30,953 nucleotides of DNA from RBG-16-64-43 sp035288225 (GTDB lineage Bacteria; Chloroflexota; Anaerolineae; Anaerolineales; RBG-16-64-43). The stretch is taken from positions 1-30,953 of the forward strand of contig DATEAT010000023.1 of the NCBI GenBank assembly GCA_035288225.1, read 5' to 3'. The notes under the pieces were generated by a model. The model ran no database searches. It was not told the origin of the DNA and saw only the letters and a program-made list of their open reading frames with translations. A program made the translations under genes and the position numbers. Positions within the stretch are counted from its first letter, which is position 1. Each line of letters starts with the position of its first letter. Below are positions 15,249 through 22,540 of the stretch, in pieces.

Positions 15249-15268
15249 GTTGACCGCAGTGGGTCAAC
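15249..15268. repeat. Inverted repeat at the end of the GntR gene
   Basis: The sequence GTTGACC-N6-GGTCAAC spans the stop codon of the regulator gene and the start of the 81-bp gap before the aspartate-carbamoyltransferase-like gene. There is no T-run, so it is a poor terminator. A dyad of this shape could be a regulator binding site, but it differs from the palindrome at the main promoter. Confidence 0.3.
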
Positions 15269-16076
15269 TTCCTGCGCGGCCGTTGGTGCTTCGCACACTC
15301 CGTTCGCCGCCGACGCGGCGCACGACATGGAAGCGGAAGTAGCCGGGCACAAAGTAGCTGTTCGAATAGTCCACAACCGACCCGCCATGGGCCGACAGGC
15401 AGGCCTCCAGCTTGAGCAACACCGAGCCGCGCGCCAGATCCAAAAGGTCGCGCAGGCGGCGATCGGCCGACACCGCTGTGATTTGGGTCAGCGAATGAGA
15501 AGGATCCGCCATTCCCCGTGAACGCAGCAGGTCCAGCACCGACCCGGAGAATTCTTTCAGGTCGCCGGCGCGCAGGAATTCGAGCGGAACCACGTCTTCC
15601 AAATAAGCGATCGGGACGCGCTCCTCGAGGATCACTCGCGCAATCGACCAGACGCGATCGCCTTGCGCGCGATGCATGCTCGTGCATTCGCCGGCATTGA
15701 TCAATCGCTGCTCGACGCGCACCTCGCCCATCTCCATATGCAACCCAAGGCGCTGGCCAAGCGTGTCCAGGCTCTCCAACACTTCCAGGCCGTTCTCGAT
15801 GACAGCATGCCCGTCGCCGACGAAAGTGCCGATGCCCTGCCGCCGCACCAGGCGCCCTTGTTGGGCCAGCGAGCGCATGGCCTCGCGCAACGTGGCCCGC
15901 GAGATGCCCATGCGCTGCGCCAACAGCGGTTCGGGAGGCAGCTGCTCGCCCGCGGCCATGCGCGACACACGCTTCACCAGCGCGTCTTCCGCGCGTTGGT
16001 ATAGCGGCCGCGGATCTGGGCGGACCTTCTTCTGGCGCAGCGTGGCGCGACCCACGTTCTCCTGCCCGCGGCTCAT
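15264..16076 (-). CDS. GntR family transcriptional regulator with UTRA-type ligand domain
   Basis: This 270-residue protein has an N-terminal winged helix typical of GntR (LYQRAEDALVKRV, then GEQLPPEPLLAQRMGISRATLREAMRSLAQQGRLVRRQGIGTFV, about residues 26-86). A C-terminal region of about 160 residues is consistent with a UTRA/HutC effector domain (LEERVPIAYLEDVVPLEFL, LLKLEACLSAHGGSVVDYSNSYFVPGYFRFHV). It lies inside the operon, 3 bases after the adenine deaminase stop, so it is probably an autoregulated local regulator. HutC-type proteins bind pathway metabolites and release an operator dyad. The palindrome overlapping the -10 at 19291-19308 is the natural candidate target. The inducer may be a purine or ureido intermediate, but this is inference. 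Confidence 0.88.
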   Translation of the reverse strand: MSRGQENVGRATLRQKKVRPDPRPLYQRAEDALVKRVSRMAAGEQLPPEPLLAQRMGISRATLREAMRSLAQQGRLVRRQGIGTFVGDGHAVIENGLEVLESLDTLGQRLGLHMEMGEVRVEQRLINAGECTSMHRAQGDRVWSIARVILEERVPIAYLEDVVPLEFLRAGDLKEFSGSVLDLLRSRGMADPSHSLTQITAVSADRRLRDLLDLARGSVLLKLEACLSAHGGSVVDYSNSYFVPGYFRFHVVRRVGGERSVRSTNGRAGS

Positions 16077-16079
16077 GAT

Positions 16080-17870
16080 CTACGGCTCCACAACGGGAAC
16101 GAAAGCGCCCTTCTCGACATCCACCAGGCCGAGGTCGGTGAGGCGCAACTCGGGTATGACGGCCAGCCCCAGCAGGCTGAGTTGCATGTTCGGGTTGTTG
16201 ATGGAGCAGCCGCACGCACGGTAGGCCTCGAGCACGCGGCCGGCGGCCGAAGCCACGCGGCCGGCGTTCTGGTTCGACATCAACCCGCCCACGGGCAGTT
16301 CGACTGTCGCCAGGACGCGCCCTTCGCGCACCACAAGCATGCCCCCGCCAGCGCGGGCCAGAGCGTTAGCGGCCGTCGCCATGTCGGCCTCGTCCGTTCC
16401 GACCACGAGCAGATTGTGCGAATCGTGGGCCACGGTGGAGGCGACGGCGCAGCGCGGGCCGAATCCAAAACCTGAGACAAAAGCGGTTTGCATGCGGCCA
16501 GACCGGTGATGGCGATCGATGACGGCCACCTTGGCCACATCCTGCTGAGGGTCGATTTGGGCGCCAGAGGCCCGCACCGGCAGCGAGCGCTTCAGCCAGC
16601 GTGTGGGCGCTTGGTTTTCCACAACGCCGATCACGTTGGCTAGCGTGGTGGGGTTGCCGCCGGAGGAAACAAAGAAATCCTGTTCAACAAGCGGCCGCGA
16701 AAGGTGGACGGAATCGCCAAACCCGGCTGGCACATCGCGCGCCTCGAGCGCAATGCTCCACGTGCCCTCTTCGGCCAGCACCACGCCGGCGGCGATGACC
16801 ATCTTCACCTGCATCGCTTCGAGCGACTCCACCACCAGCACATCCGCTCGCCGGCCGGGCGCGAGCAGCCCGATCTCGTGTGACAGGCCAAAATGCTCGG
16901 CAGGGTTAAGGGTCGCCATTTGGATGGCCGCCATGGGGCTGAGCCCGCTGGCGATGGCATGCCGCACCACGCGGTCCATGTGGCCTTCCGCGACCAGCGT
17001 TTCCGCGTGCGAGTCATCCGTCACCAAAACGAAGTGCCGCGGATCGAGGCCGGCGTCGGTCACGGCTCGCACTTGGGCGGCGACATCGTGCCAGGCCGAT
17101 CCGTAGCGCAACATGGCGCGCATCCCTTGGCGCACGCGTGCTCTCGCATCCTCGAGGCGGGTGCCTTCGTGGTCGTCATCGATTCCGCCGGCTGCATAGG
17201 CGTGGAACGGGCGCCCCAGGTCGAGCGACGGGTAATGCCCGCTCACCACCATGCCCAGGCGACGCGCCGCTGCGATCTCATCCACCATCTTGTCGCTGTT
17301 GGCCGCCACGCCGGCGTAATCCATGACTTCGCCGAGGCCGATGACTCCAGGCCAGGACAAGGCTTCGCCCACCTCTTGGGGGGAAAGCGCGGCGCCGGGC
17401 GTCTCAAACCCGGGCGCCGAGGGCACACACGAGGGCACCTCCACCCACAGCGTGATCGGCTGTCGAGCCGCCTCGTCGACCATCAGGCGAACCCCGCGCA
17501 ACCCGAACACGTTGGCGATCTCATGCGGGTCTATGATTGCGGCCGTCGTCCCATGCGGCACAACGGCGCGCACGAATTCGGTGACCGTCAGCATGGTGGA
17601 TTCCACATGCACATGACCGTCAATGAGGCCGGGCACAAGGAACCGGCCGCGCGCCTCGATCACGCGGGTCGCCGGCCCGATGCAATGACGCGCGTCCTCG
17701 CCGATGAATGCAATCCATCCCGCCACAACGGCGAGGTCCGTGCGTGGAATCACCTCGCCCGATTGAACGGCCACCCACTGCCCCTGGCGAATCACCAGGT
17801 CGGCCGGGCGGCGGCCCATGGCGCAGTCGACCAAAGCGCGACGCACATCTGGCGGGAGGCTTAAGGACAT
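16080..17870 (-). CDS. ade: Adenine deaminase
   Basis: This 596-residue amidohydrolase matches adenine deaminase (Ade/AdeC): GLIDGHVHVESTM with metal ligands H86 and H88, then HGTTAAIIDPHEIANVFG, the GLGEVMDY segment, VSGHYPSLDLG, TDDSHAETL, and the C-terminal domain with SNQNAGRVA. It converts adenine to hypoxanthine and ammonia, which would then go to the xanthine-dehydrogenase-type enzyme at the far end of the locus. ATG 17870 is preceded by GAGGAG five bases away. A GTG two codons upstream overlaps that Shine-Dalgarno and is less likely. The gene starts 9 bases after the upstream amidohydrolase. Length is within the usual 540-600 range. Confidence 0.93.
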   Translation of the reverse strand: MSLSLPPDVRRALVDCAMGRRPADLVIRQGQWVAVQSGEVIPRTDLAVVAGWIAFIGEDARHCIGPATRVIEARGRFLVPGLIDGHVHVESTMLTVTEFVRAVVPHGTTAAIIDPHEIANVFGLRGVRLMVDEAARQPITLWVEVPSCVPSAPGFETPGAALSPQEVGEALSWPGVIGLGEVMDYAGVAANSDKMVDEIAAARRLGMVVSGHYPSLDLGRPFHAYAAGGIDDDHEGTRLEDARARVRQGMRAMLRYGSAWHDVAAQVRAVTDAGLDPRHFVLVTDDSHAETLVAEGHMDRVVRHAIASGLSPMAAIQMATLNPAEHFGLSHEIGLLAPGRRADVLVVESLEAMQVKMVIAAGVVLAEEGTWSIALEARDVPAGFGDSVHLSRPLVEQDFFVSSGGNPTTLANVIGVVENQAPTRWLKRSLPVRASGAQIDPQQDVAKVAVIDRHHRSGRMQTAFVSGFGFGPRCAVASTVAHDSHNLLVVGTDEADMATAANALARAGGGMLVVREGRVLATVELPVGGLMSNQNAGRVASAAGRVLEAYRACGCSINNPNMQLSLLGLAVIPELRLTDLGLVDVEKGAFVPVVEP

Positions 17871-17879
17871 AGTCACTCC

Positions 17880-19244
17880 TCAGCCCAACAAGTCTGCCGC
17901 AATGCGGTTGTGCTGCTCGACCAGAACGGGGACGTCCGCCGTCTGCAGCACCCGGTCCTTGACGATGCAACGCCCGTGGACATACAGCTGGTCGACCGGC
18001 TGGGGTGCGCAAAACACCAACGCCGCCACCGGGTCGTGCAGGCTCCCGGCGTACGGCAAACGGCGCATATCGAAGGCGGCGAAGTCGGCGCATCGCCCGG
18101 GAGTGAGCGCGCCGATGTCGTCACGTCCAAGCACGGACGCTCCTCCGCGCGTGGCCAATTCAAGCGCCTGACGCCCGGTGAGCAGAGCCCGCGATTCGGA
18201 TTCCAATGATGCGGCAAGCCGATCGAGCAGCATGGCCTGACGCGCTTCGGCCAACATGTGCGACCCGTCATTGCTGGCTGAGCCATCTACACCCAACCCC
18301 ACATGGACACCGCGCTGAATATATTGCCGCACCGGGGCAATGCCCGAAGCCAGACGCATGTTGGACGAAGGACAGTGGGCGACGCCCGTGTTCGTTGCGG
18401 CGAGCCGCTCCACCTCGCTCGCGTTGACGTGCACGCCGTGCGCATACCAGACGTCTTCGCCGACCCACCCCAGATCTTCCGCGAAGCCCGCTGGACTCCG
18501 GCCGAAGCGCTCGAGGCAGTAGCGCTCCTCGTCCTTCGTCTCGGCCAGGTGCGTGTGCAGCCGGACCGCGTAGCTGCGCGCGAGCTCGGCGGCCTCCCGC
18601 ATCAAGGCCTCGCTGACCGAGAAGGGCGAGCACGGCGCTACCACCATACGCAGCATCGCGCCGGGCCGCGGATCGTGATAGGCCTCGATCAAGCGGCGTG
18701 TGTCGCGCAGAATATCTTCCTCACGCTCCACGACTCGATCCGGCGGCAGCCCGCCCTTGGATTCCCCCAGGCTCATCGAGCCGCGCGAGGCATGAAAGCG
18801 CATTCCGATTTGCTGGGCAGCCTCAATCTCGTCATCGAGCCGTACGCCATTGGGGAAGATATATAGGTGATCGGAGGTCGTGCTGCAGCCCGAGAGAGCC
18901 AGCTCGGCCAGCCCTACCTGCGTGGATGCGCGAATGGCCTGCGGTGTCATGCGGGCCCAGATTGGATACAGCGTCTTGAGCCAATGAAACAAATCTGCAT
19001 CCTGCGCGGCGGGCACGGCGCGGGTCAACGTTTGGTAGAGGTGGTGGTGGGTATTGACCATGCCAGGGATAACGACGTGGCCCGTCAAATCGAGCACGTG
19101 ATCGGCCTCTTGCGGCAACGCACGACTCTGCCCCACGTGCTCGATCCAACCCTCGCGGGCAAAAAAGCCGCCGTCGAGGATTTCCTCGCGGCGGTCATTC
19201 ATCGTCACCAGCACTTTGGCATGGCGGACAAGCAGCGTGGGCAT
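17880..19244 (-). CDS. 8-oxoguanine/guanine deaminase-like amidohydrolase
   Basis: This 454-residue amidohydrolase has the motif NTHHHLYQTLTRAVP (H66, H68) and the segment GCSTTSDHLYIFPNGVRLDDEIEAA. These are typical of the 8-oxoguanine deaminase group (Pa0142-like), once annotated as hydroxydechloroatrazine ethylaminohydrolase. Other metal/catalytic residues are H232 and E235 (HTHLAETKDEE), H269 (AHGVHVN) and D320 (GVDGSASND). Members turn 8-oxoguanine into urate and can deaminate related purines. It is the first gene of the minus-strand locus, with GGAGAGG just before the ATG and a promoter about 55 bases upstream. Guanine itself, or another aminopurine, remains a possible substrate. Confidence 0.88.
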   Translation of the reverse strand: MPTLLVRHAKVLVTMNDRREEILDGGFFAREGWIEHVGQSRALPQEADHVLDLTGHVVIPGMVNTHHHLYQTLTRAVPAAQDADLFHWLKTLYPIWARMTPQAIRASTQVGLAELALSGCSTTSDHLYIFPNGVRLDDEIEAAQQIGMRFHASRGSMSLGESKGGLPPDRVVEREEDILRDTRRLIEAYHDPRPGAMLRMVVAPCSPFSVSEALMREAAELARSYAVRLHTHLAETKDEERYCLERFGRSPAGFAEDLGWVGEDVWYAHGVHVNASEVERLAATNTGVAHCPSSNMRLASGIAPVRQYIQRGVHVGLGVDGSASNDGSHMLAEARQAMLLDRLAASLESESRALLTGRQALELATRGGASVLGRDDIGALTPGRCADFAAFDMRRLPYAGSLHDPVAALVFCAPQPVDQLYVHGRCIVKDRVLQTADVPVLVEQHNRIAADLLG

Positions 19245-19290
19245 CAGTCCTCTCCAAAGCCCCTCAGGCCCTCACTTCGGGTACGCCTTA

Positions 19291-19308
19291 TTGTCTGACA
19301 TCTTACAA
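19291..19308. promoter_or_regulatory. Candidate operator palindrome over the operon -10 element
   Basis: The minus strand reads TTGTAAGATGTCAGACAA, which fits the dyad TTGTnnGAnnTCnnACAA (six of nine positions symmetric in each half). It covers the -10 hexamer, so a bound repressor would block RNA polymerase. The GntR/UTRA protein encoded in the operon is the obvious candidate binder. This is pattern evidence only; some 18-bp dyads of this quality occur by chance. Confidence 0.4.
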
Positions 19309-19328
19309 TAGAATCGCGGCATTGCCAA
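19300..19328 (-). promoter_or_regulatory. Sigma70-type promoter of the purine/carbamoyl operon
   Basis: On the minus strand, TTGGCA (-35, complement of 19323-19328) is followed by exactly 17 bases and TAAGAT (-10, complement of 19300-19305). Transcription would start near 19293 and give a leader of about 50 bases before the amidohydrolase ATG at 19244. It lies in the divergent region shared with the plus-strand membrane-protein gene; no convincing promoter was seen for that gene. Confidence 0.65.
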
Positions 19329-19473
19329 CTCCATTTTCTTCCATTCGGTCGCGCAGTTATGCCTACTGCCCGCCTGGCATGCGGCAGGTTAGAATCCTTC
19401 AGCGCCGAGGGCGCGAGTGGCGGGCCCTCGATTGCCCCGAATTCTTGCCGAAGACGACGCCAGAGAGGTGCCG

Positions 19474-21186
19474 ATGCTACTCATCTTAATTGGCTTCACG
19501 TTCTGGAGCGCTGTCCTCATCGGCCTCGGCACACTGCCGCGACCCTGGCTTGGCCGCCATCTCGACGACCTGAGCGACCTGCCCATCGCTTTCTGGATCG
19601 GGTGGGCTCTGGCTATTCTCTTGCTGCAACTCGTCAACTTCGTATTGCCGATCCGCCCGTGGGGGGCGGTCGTGGTCATTGCTCTGGGGGTGCTCGGGCT
19701 TGCGCTGCACAGGCAGGAGATCCGCCAACTGGTCGCCCGCCAGCGTCGGCCGCCGTTGGTGGTCCTGCTGGTCATCGCGGCCCTTGCGGTGTTTGTCGCG
19801 CTGCGCTCCACCGCCCCGCTCATCGAAGGCGACTCGGGCGAGTATCACCTTGGCTCAGTCGCCTGGAGTAGCGCCTACCCCCTCGTGCGCGGTCTCGGCA
19901 ACCTCTTGCCACGCCTGGCCTTCAACCAGTCCTTCTTCTTGTACGGTGCCATGCTGGATCTCGGCCCGTTTGTGGGCAACTCTTATCAGCTCGCCAACGG
20001 CCTGCTGCTCGTCCAAATCGTCGCGCTGGGAGTGCTTTCGCTGCGTCGGGTTGTCTCCGCGCCGCGGGATGGCGCGCCGCGCTGGATGTTTTTCGCACTC
20101 ATGCTGGCGCCTGCACTCCATCAGATGAACGACGAGCGGTTCTTCAGCCTCTCACCCGACAGCGCACCCTTTCTTCTGGGAATCGTCCTTCTGGGAGAAT
20201 GCTTGGATATCCTCTTGCGCCCGGAGGGTGGAGTGGAGGTTCGCGATGTCGCTCGGGTCACGTTGCTCGGCGCGGCAGGCGTTGCCTGCAAGCAATCCTT
20301 TCTGGCTTTCGGCTTATCAGCCGTCTTCATCATTTGGCTGGCATGGCTGTGGCAGCACAGGCGGCTCAACCTGCGGGCTCGGATTCTCGAGCTGTGGCCG
20401 GCGCTCGTCATCGGGGTGGTTATCGCCGGCGGATGGATTGCGCGCGGACTCTTGCTCAGTGGGTATCCTTTCTTTCCTACCACGGCTCTCCCGCTCTCCG
20501 TAGCGTGGCGCGTGCCTCCCGAAACGGCGCTCGGCGAGTTGAGTTGGATCGTCATGCGCGCCCGCAACCCAGCGGTGAGTCCCGACCAGATTGCCCCAGG
20601 AATGGCGTGGCTGGCCAATTGGCTGCGCAGCCTGCCCAATTCGATCACCAAGCCCGCAGAGGTCTCGGCCGCACTACTTCTGTTCACGCTCGCCCTGTGG
20701 CCCGGCCGCGCCGGCGCCCAGCACAATGCGAGGCGCGTGCTAGTCCTTACGGCCATCCCGCTGGTCTCGATTGCCTACTGGCTGGTCACAGCACCTGCGC
20801 CTCGATTTGCGGGGTCCGCTTTTTGGGCGCTGCTCGGATTGCTGATTCTCGGGTTTGTCTTGGTGGCCGGGCTGATGGGCGGGGACCACGGCCCGGCCGT
20901 CTTGGCCGTCATCGCATTGACGTTTTTCGTCTGGGTCGCGCCGCTGGCCCCGTGGAAGATCTCACTCAATGCACGCACGCTGATCGATGCACGACGCAGC
21001 GGGCGCATACCCGAATACAGTGCGCAGGTTACCCACACCGGCCTGGCGGTGAATGTGCCAACGAGCGAGGACGAGTGTTGGGATACTCCCCTGCCCTGCA
21101 CGACACATTTCTCCGAGCGCCTGGCGCTGCTCGAGCCGGGCAACCTCGCGGGCGGGTTCCGCCGGCTGCCCGAGGCACCTCCGTGA
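19474..21186 (+). CDS. Polytopic membrane protein, possibly LIC_10190-like / GT-C-like
   Basis: This 570-residue protein is rich in hydrophobic helices through most of its length. The motif LIEGDSGEYHLGSVAW near residue 120, after the first few helices, recalls the acidic loop of GT-C glycosyltransferases. RGLLLSGYPFFPTTALPL follows in the middle, and a soluble tail contains NVPTSEDECWDTPLPCTTHF. This combination resembles an uncharacterised membrane family annotated as LIC_10190-like; I recognise it only by pattern. I chose ATG 19474, which has GAGAGGTG upstream and begins with the first membrane helix (MLLILIGFTFWSAVLIGLG). A start at 19417 would add 19 charged residues. It stands alone on the plus strand between the purine operon and folD. 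The true function is unknown; lipid-linked sugar transfer to an envelope polymer is one possibility. Confidence 0.7.
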   Translation: MLLILIGFTFWSAVLIGLGTLPRPWLGRHLDDLSDLPIAFWIGWALAILLLQLVNFVLPIRPWGAVVVIALGVLGLALHRQEIRQLVARQRRPPLVVLLVIAALAVFVALRSTAPLIEGDSGEYHLGSVAWSSAYPLVRGLGNLLPRLAFNQSFFLYGAMLDLGPFVGNSYQLANGLLLVQIVALGVLSLRRVVSAPRDGAPRWMFFALMLAPALHQMNDERFFSLSPDSAPFLLGIVLLGECLDILLRPEGGVEVRDVARVTLLGAAGVACKQSFLAFGLSAVFIIWLAWLWQHRRLNLRARILELWPALVIGVVIAGGWIARGLLLSGYPFFPTTALPLSVAWRVPPETALGELSWIVMRARNPAVSPDQIAPGMAWLANWLRSLPNSITKPAEVSAALLLFTLALWPGRAGAQHNARRVLVLTAIPLVSIAYWLVTAPAPRFAGSAFWALLGLLILGFVLVAGLMGGDHGPAVLAVIALTFFVWVAPLAPWKISLNARTLIDARRSGRIPEYSAQVTHTGLAVNVPTSEDECWDTPLPCTTHFSERLALLEPGNLAGGFRRLPEAPP

Positions 21187-21245
21187 TCATCCAGGGGGAC
21201 CGGGCGCGAAGCGTTGCGCTCGGTATTCTCCCTCGAACCTCCATG

Positions 21246-21281
21246 AATCAAACACCCCGGCCCAGGCCGGGGTGTTTGATT
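21246..21281. terminator. Bidirectional intrinsic terminator between the membrane-protein gene and folD
   Basis: A perfect 17-bp inverted repeat (21246-21262 with 21265-21281, CAAACACCCCGGCC core) with a very short loop lies between two convergent genes: 59 bases after the plus-strand stop and 22 bases after the folD stop. On the plus strand TTTGATTCTTCTCTT supplies a T-rich tail; A/T-rich stem ends serve the minus strand. It probably terminates both transcripts. Confidence 0.85.
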
Positions 21282-21303
21282 CTTCTCTTGTTGATGGGCG
21301 GGT

Positions 21304-22185
21304 CTACTTCTTCGATGCCGCTTTTGCCGCGCGCACGACATTGCGCATCAGCATGGCGATGGTCATCGGCCCCACCCCGCCCGGCACGGGAGTGATGGCG
21401 CCGGCCACCTCCTTGACCTCATCGAAGTCCACGTCGCCCACCAGGCGGTGGCCGCTCTTCTTCGTGGCATCTTCAATCTGGTTGATGCCGACGTCGATGA
21501 CATAGGCGCCCGGCTTCACCCAACTGCCTTTGACGAACCGCGCTCGCCCGATGGCCGCGATGAGGATGTCGGCCTCGCGCACCACGTCCGGCAGGTTCTG
21601 GGTCTTGGAGTGGCAGATCGTCACCGTCGCGTTCTCGCGCACCAGCAGGAGGGCGGCCGGCATGCCGACAATATTCGACCGGCCGAGCACGACAGCGCGC
21701 TTGCCTTCAAACTTGCACCCCGAGCGCTGCAGCAACACGATGCACCCCGCGGGCGTGCAGGGCACGAAGATCGGGTCGCGTCGCTTCATCGCCAGGCGAC
21801 CGACGTTCACCGGGTGAAATCCATCCACGTCCTTATCGATGCTGATCAGACTCAGGGCGCGCTCCTCGTCCAGATGGCCGGGCAACGGCAACTGCACCAG
21901 GATCCCATTGACCTTCGGATCGGCGTTGAGCTTCACCAACAGGCTGTCCAGTTCGTCTTGGGTGGCCGTGGCCGGCAGCTCGAACCCGTAGGATTCGATG
22001 CCCAGCTCCTCGCACGACTTGCGCTTCGACTTCACGTACACGTGAGACGCAGGATTGTCGCCTACCAACACCGTCGCGAGACCCGGGCGAGCCATGCCCG
22101 CCGCGGTCAGCTTGGTCACCTCTTCGGCGACCTCCCCGCGGACTTGTTCCGCGATCAACTTGCCATCGATGATGCTCGCTGTCAT
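21304..22185 (-). CDS. folD: Bifunctional methylenetetrahydrofolate dehydrogenase/cyclohydrolase
   Basis: This 293-residue protein is FolD. It has the substrate motif YVKSKRKSCEELGI (catalytic Lys in the YxxxK pattern, near residues 50-54), NGILVQLPLPGHLD near 94-107, DVDGFHPVNVGRLA, the NADP-binding VVLGRSNIVGMPAALLL near 168-184, and the C-terminal TPVPGGVGPMTIAMLM. It interconverts 5,10-methylene- and 10-formyl-tetrahydrofolate. It is probably a housekeeping gene, though formyl/formimino-folate chemistry also handles one-carbon units released in purine fermentation. It ends at the shared terminator. The upstream 355-bp region has no obvious -35/-10 pair. AGGAGG lies close before the ATG. 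Confidence 0.96.
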   Translation of the reverse strand: MTASIIDGKLIAEQVRGEVAEEVTKLTAAGMARPGLATVLVGDNPASHVYVKSKRKSCEELGIESYGFELPATATQDELDSLLVKLNADPKVNGILVQLPLPGHLDEERALSLISIDKDVDGFHPVNVGRLAMKRRDPIFVPCTPAGCIVLLQRSGCKFEGKRAVVLGRSNIVGMPAALLLVRENATVTICHSKTQNLPDVVREADILIAAIGRARFVKGSWVKPGAYVIDVGINQIEDATKKSGHRLVGDVDFDEVKEVAGAITPVPGGVGPMTIAMLMRNVVRAAKAASKK

Positions 22186-22540
22186 GTTGCCTCCTGAATG
22201 GATTCCCCAGATTGATGCGAGGATTTCGGACTATTGGACGGGGGGTTCACAACTTTCTCGACGCGTCCCCATGCCTCGCCTGGGCCGCGACGGATGCACA
22301 CGGTTGTACGACGGCGGCGAGCAATCCGCTCTCGCGCCCTCTGGTGAGCCTAGCACGGTTGTATGCGGCGTTGGGAGTGTATATTGTCGCTGGCCGCTGT
22401 GCAAGGTATCACGCCGCCCGCGATTTGCCCCGCTCGGCGTTCACAACAAGCACGGAACCACGCTCGCCTCACGGCGGATCGATGGGGCACCGGATGCCCA
22501 ATCACTCACGATACCCGCCGCCCCCGCTGCCGTTCACCGA
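22186..22540. other. Intergenic region upstream of folD
   Basis: These 355 bp hold no gene I can support; frames on both strands lack family resemblance. The only structure seen is a direct repeat of CACGGTTGTA at 22299-22308 and 22354-22363, 55 bases apart, and an AT-rich GTGTATATTG near 22377. The folD Shine-Dalgarno is at its left end. No terminator hairpin was identified after the cell-wall lipoprotein gene. Confidence 0.5.
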
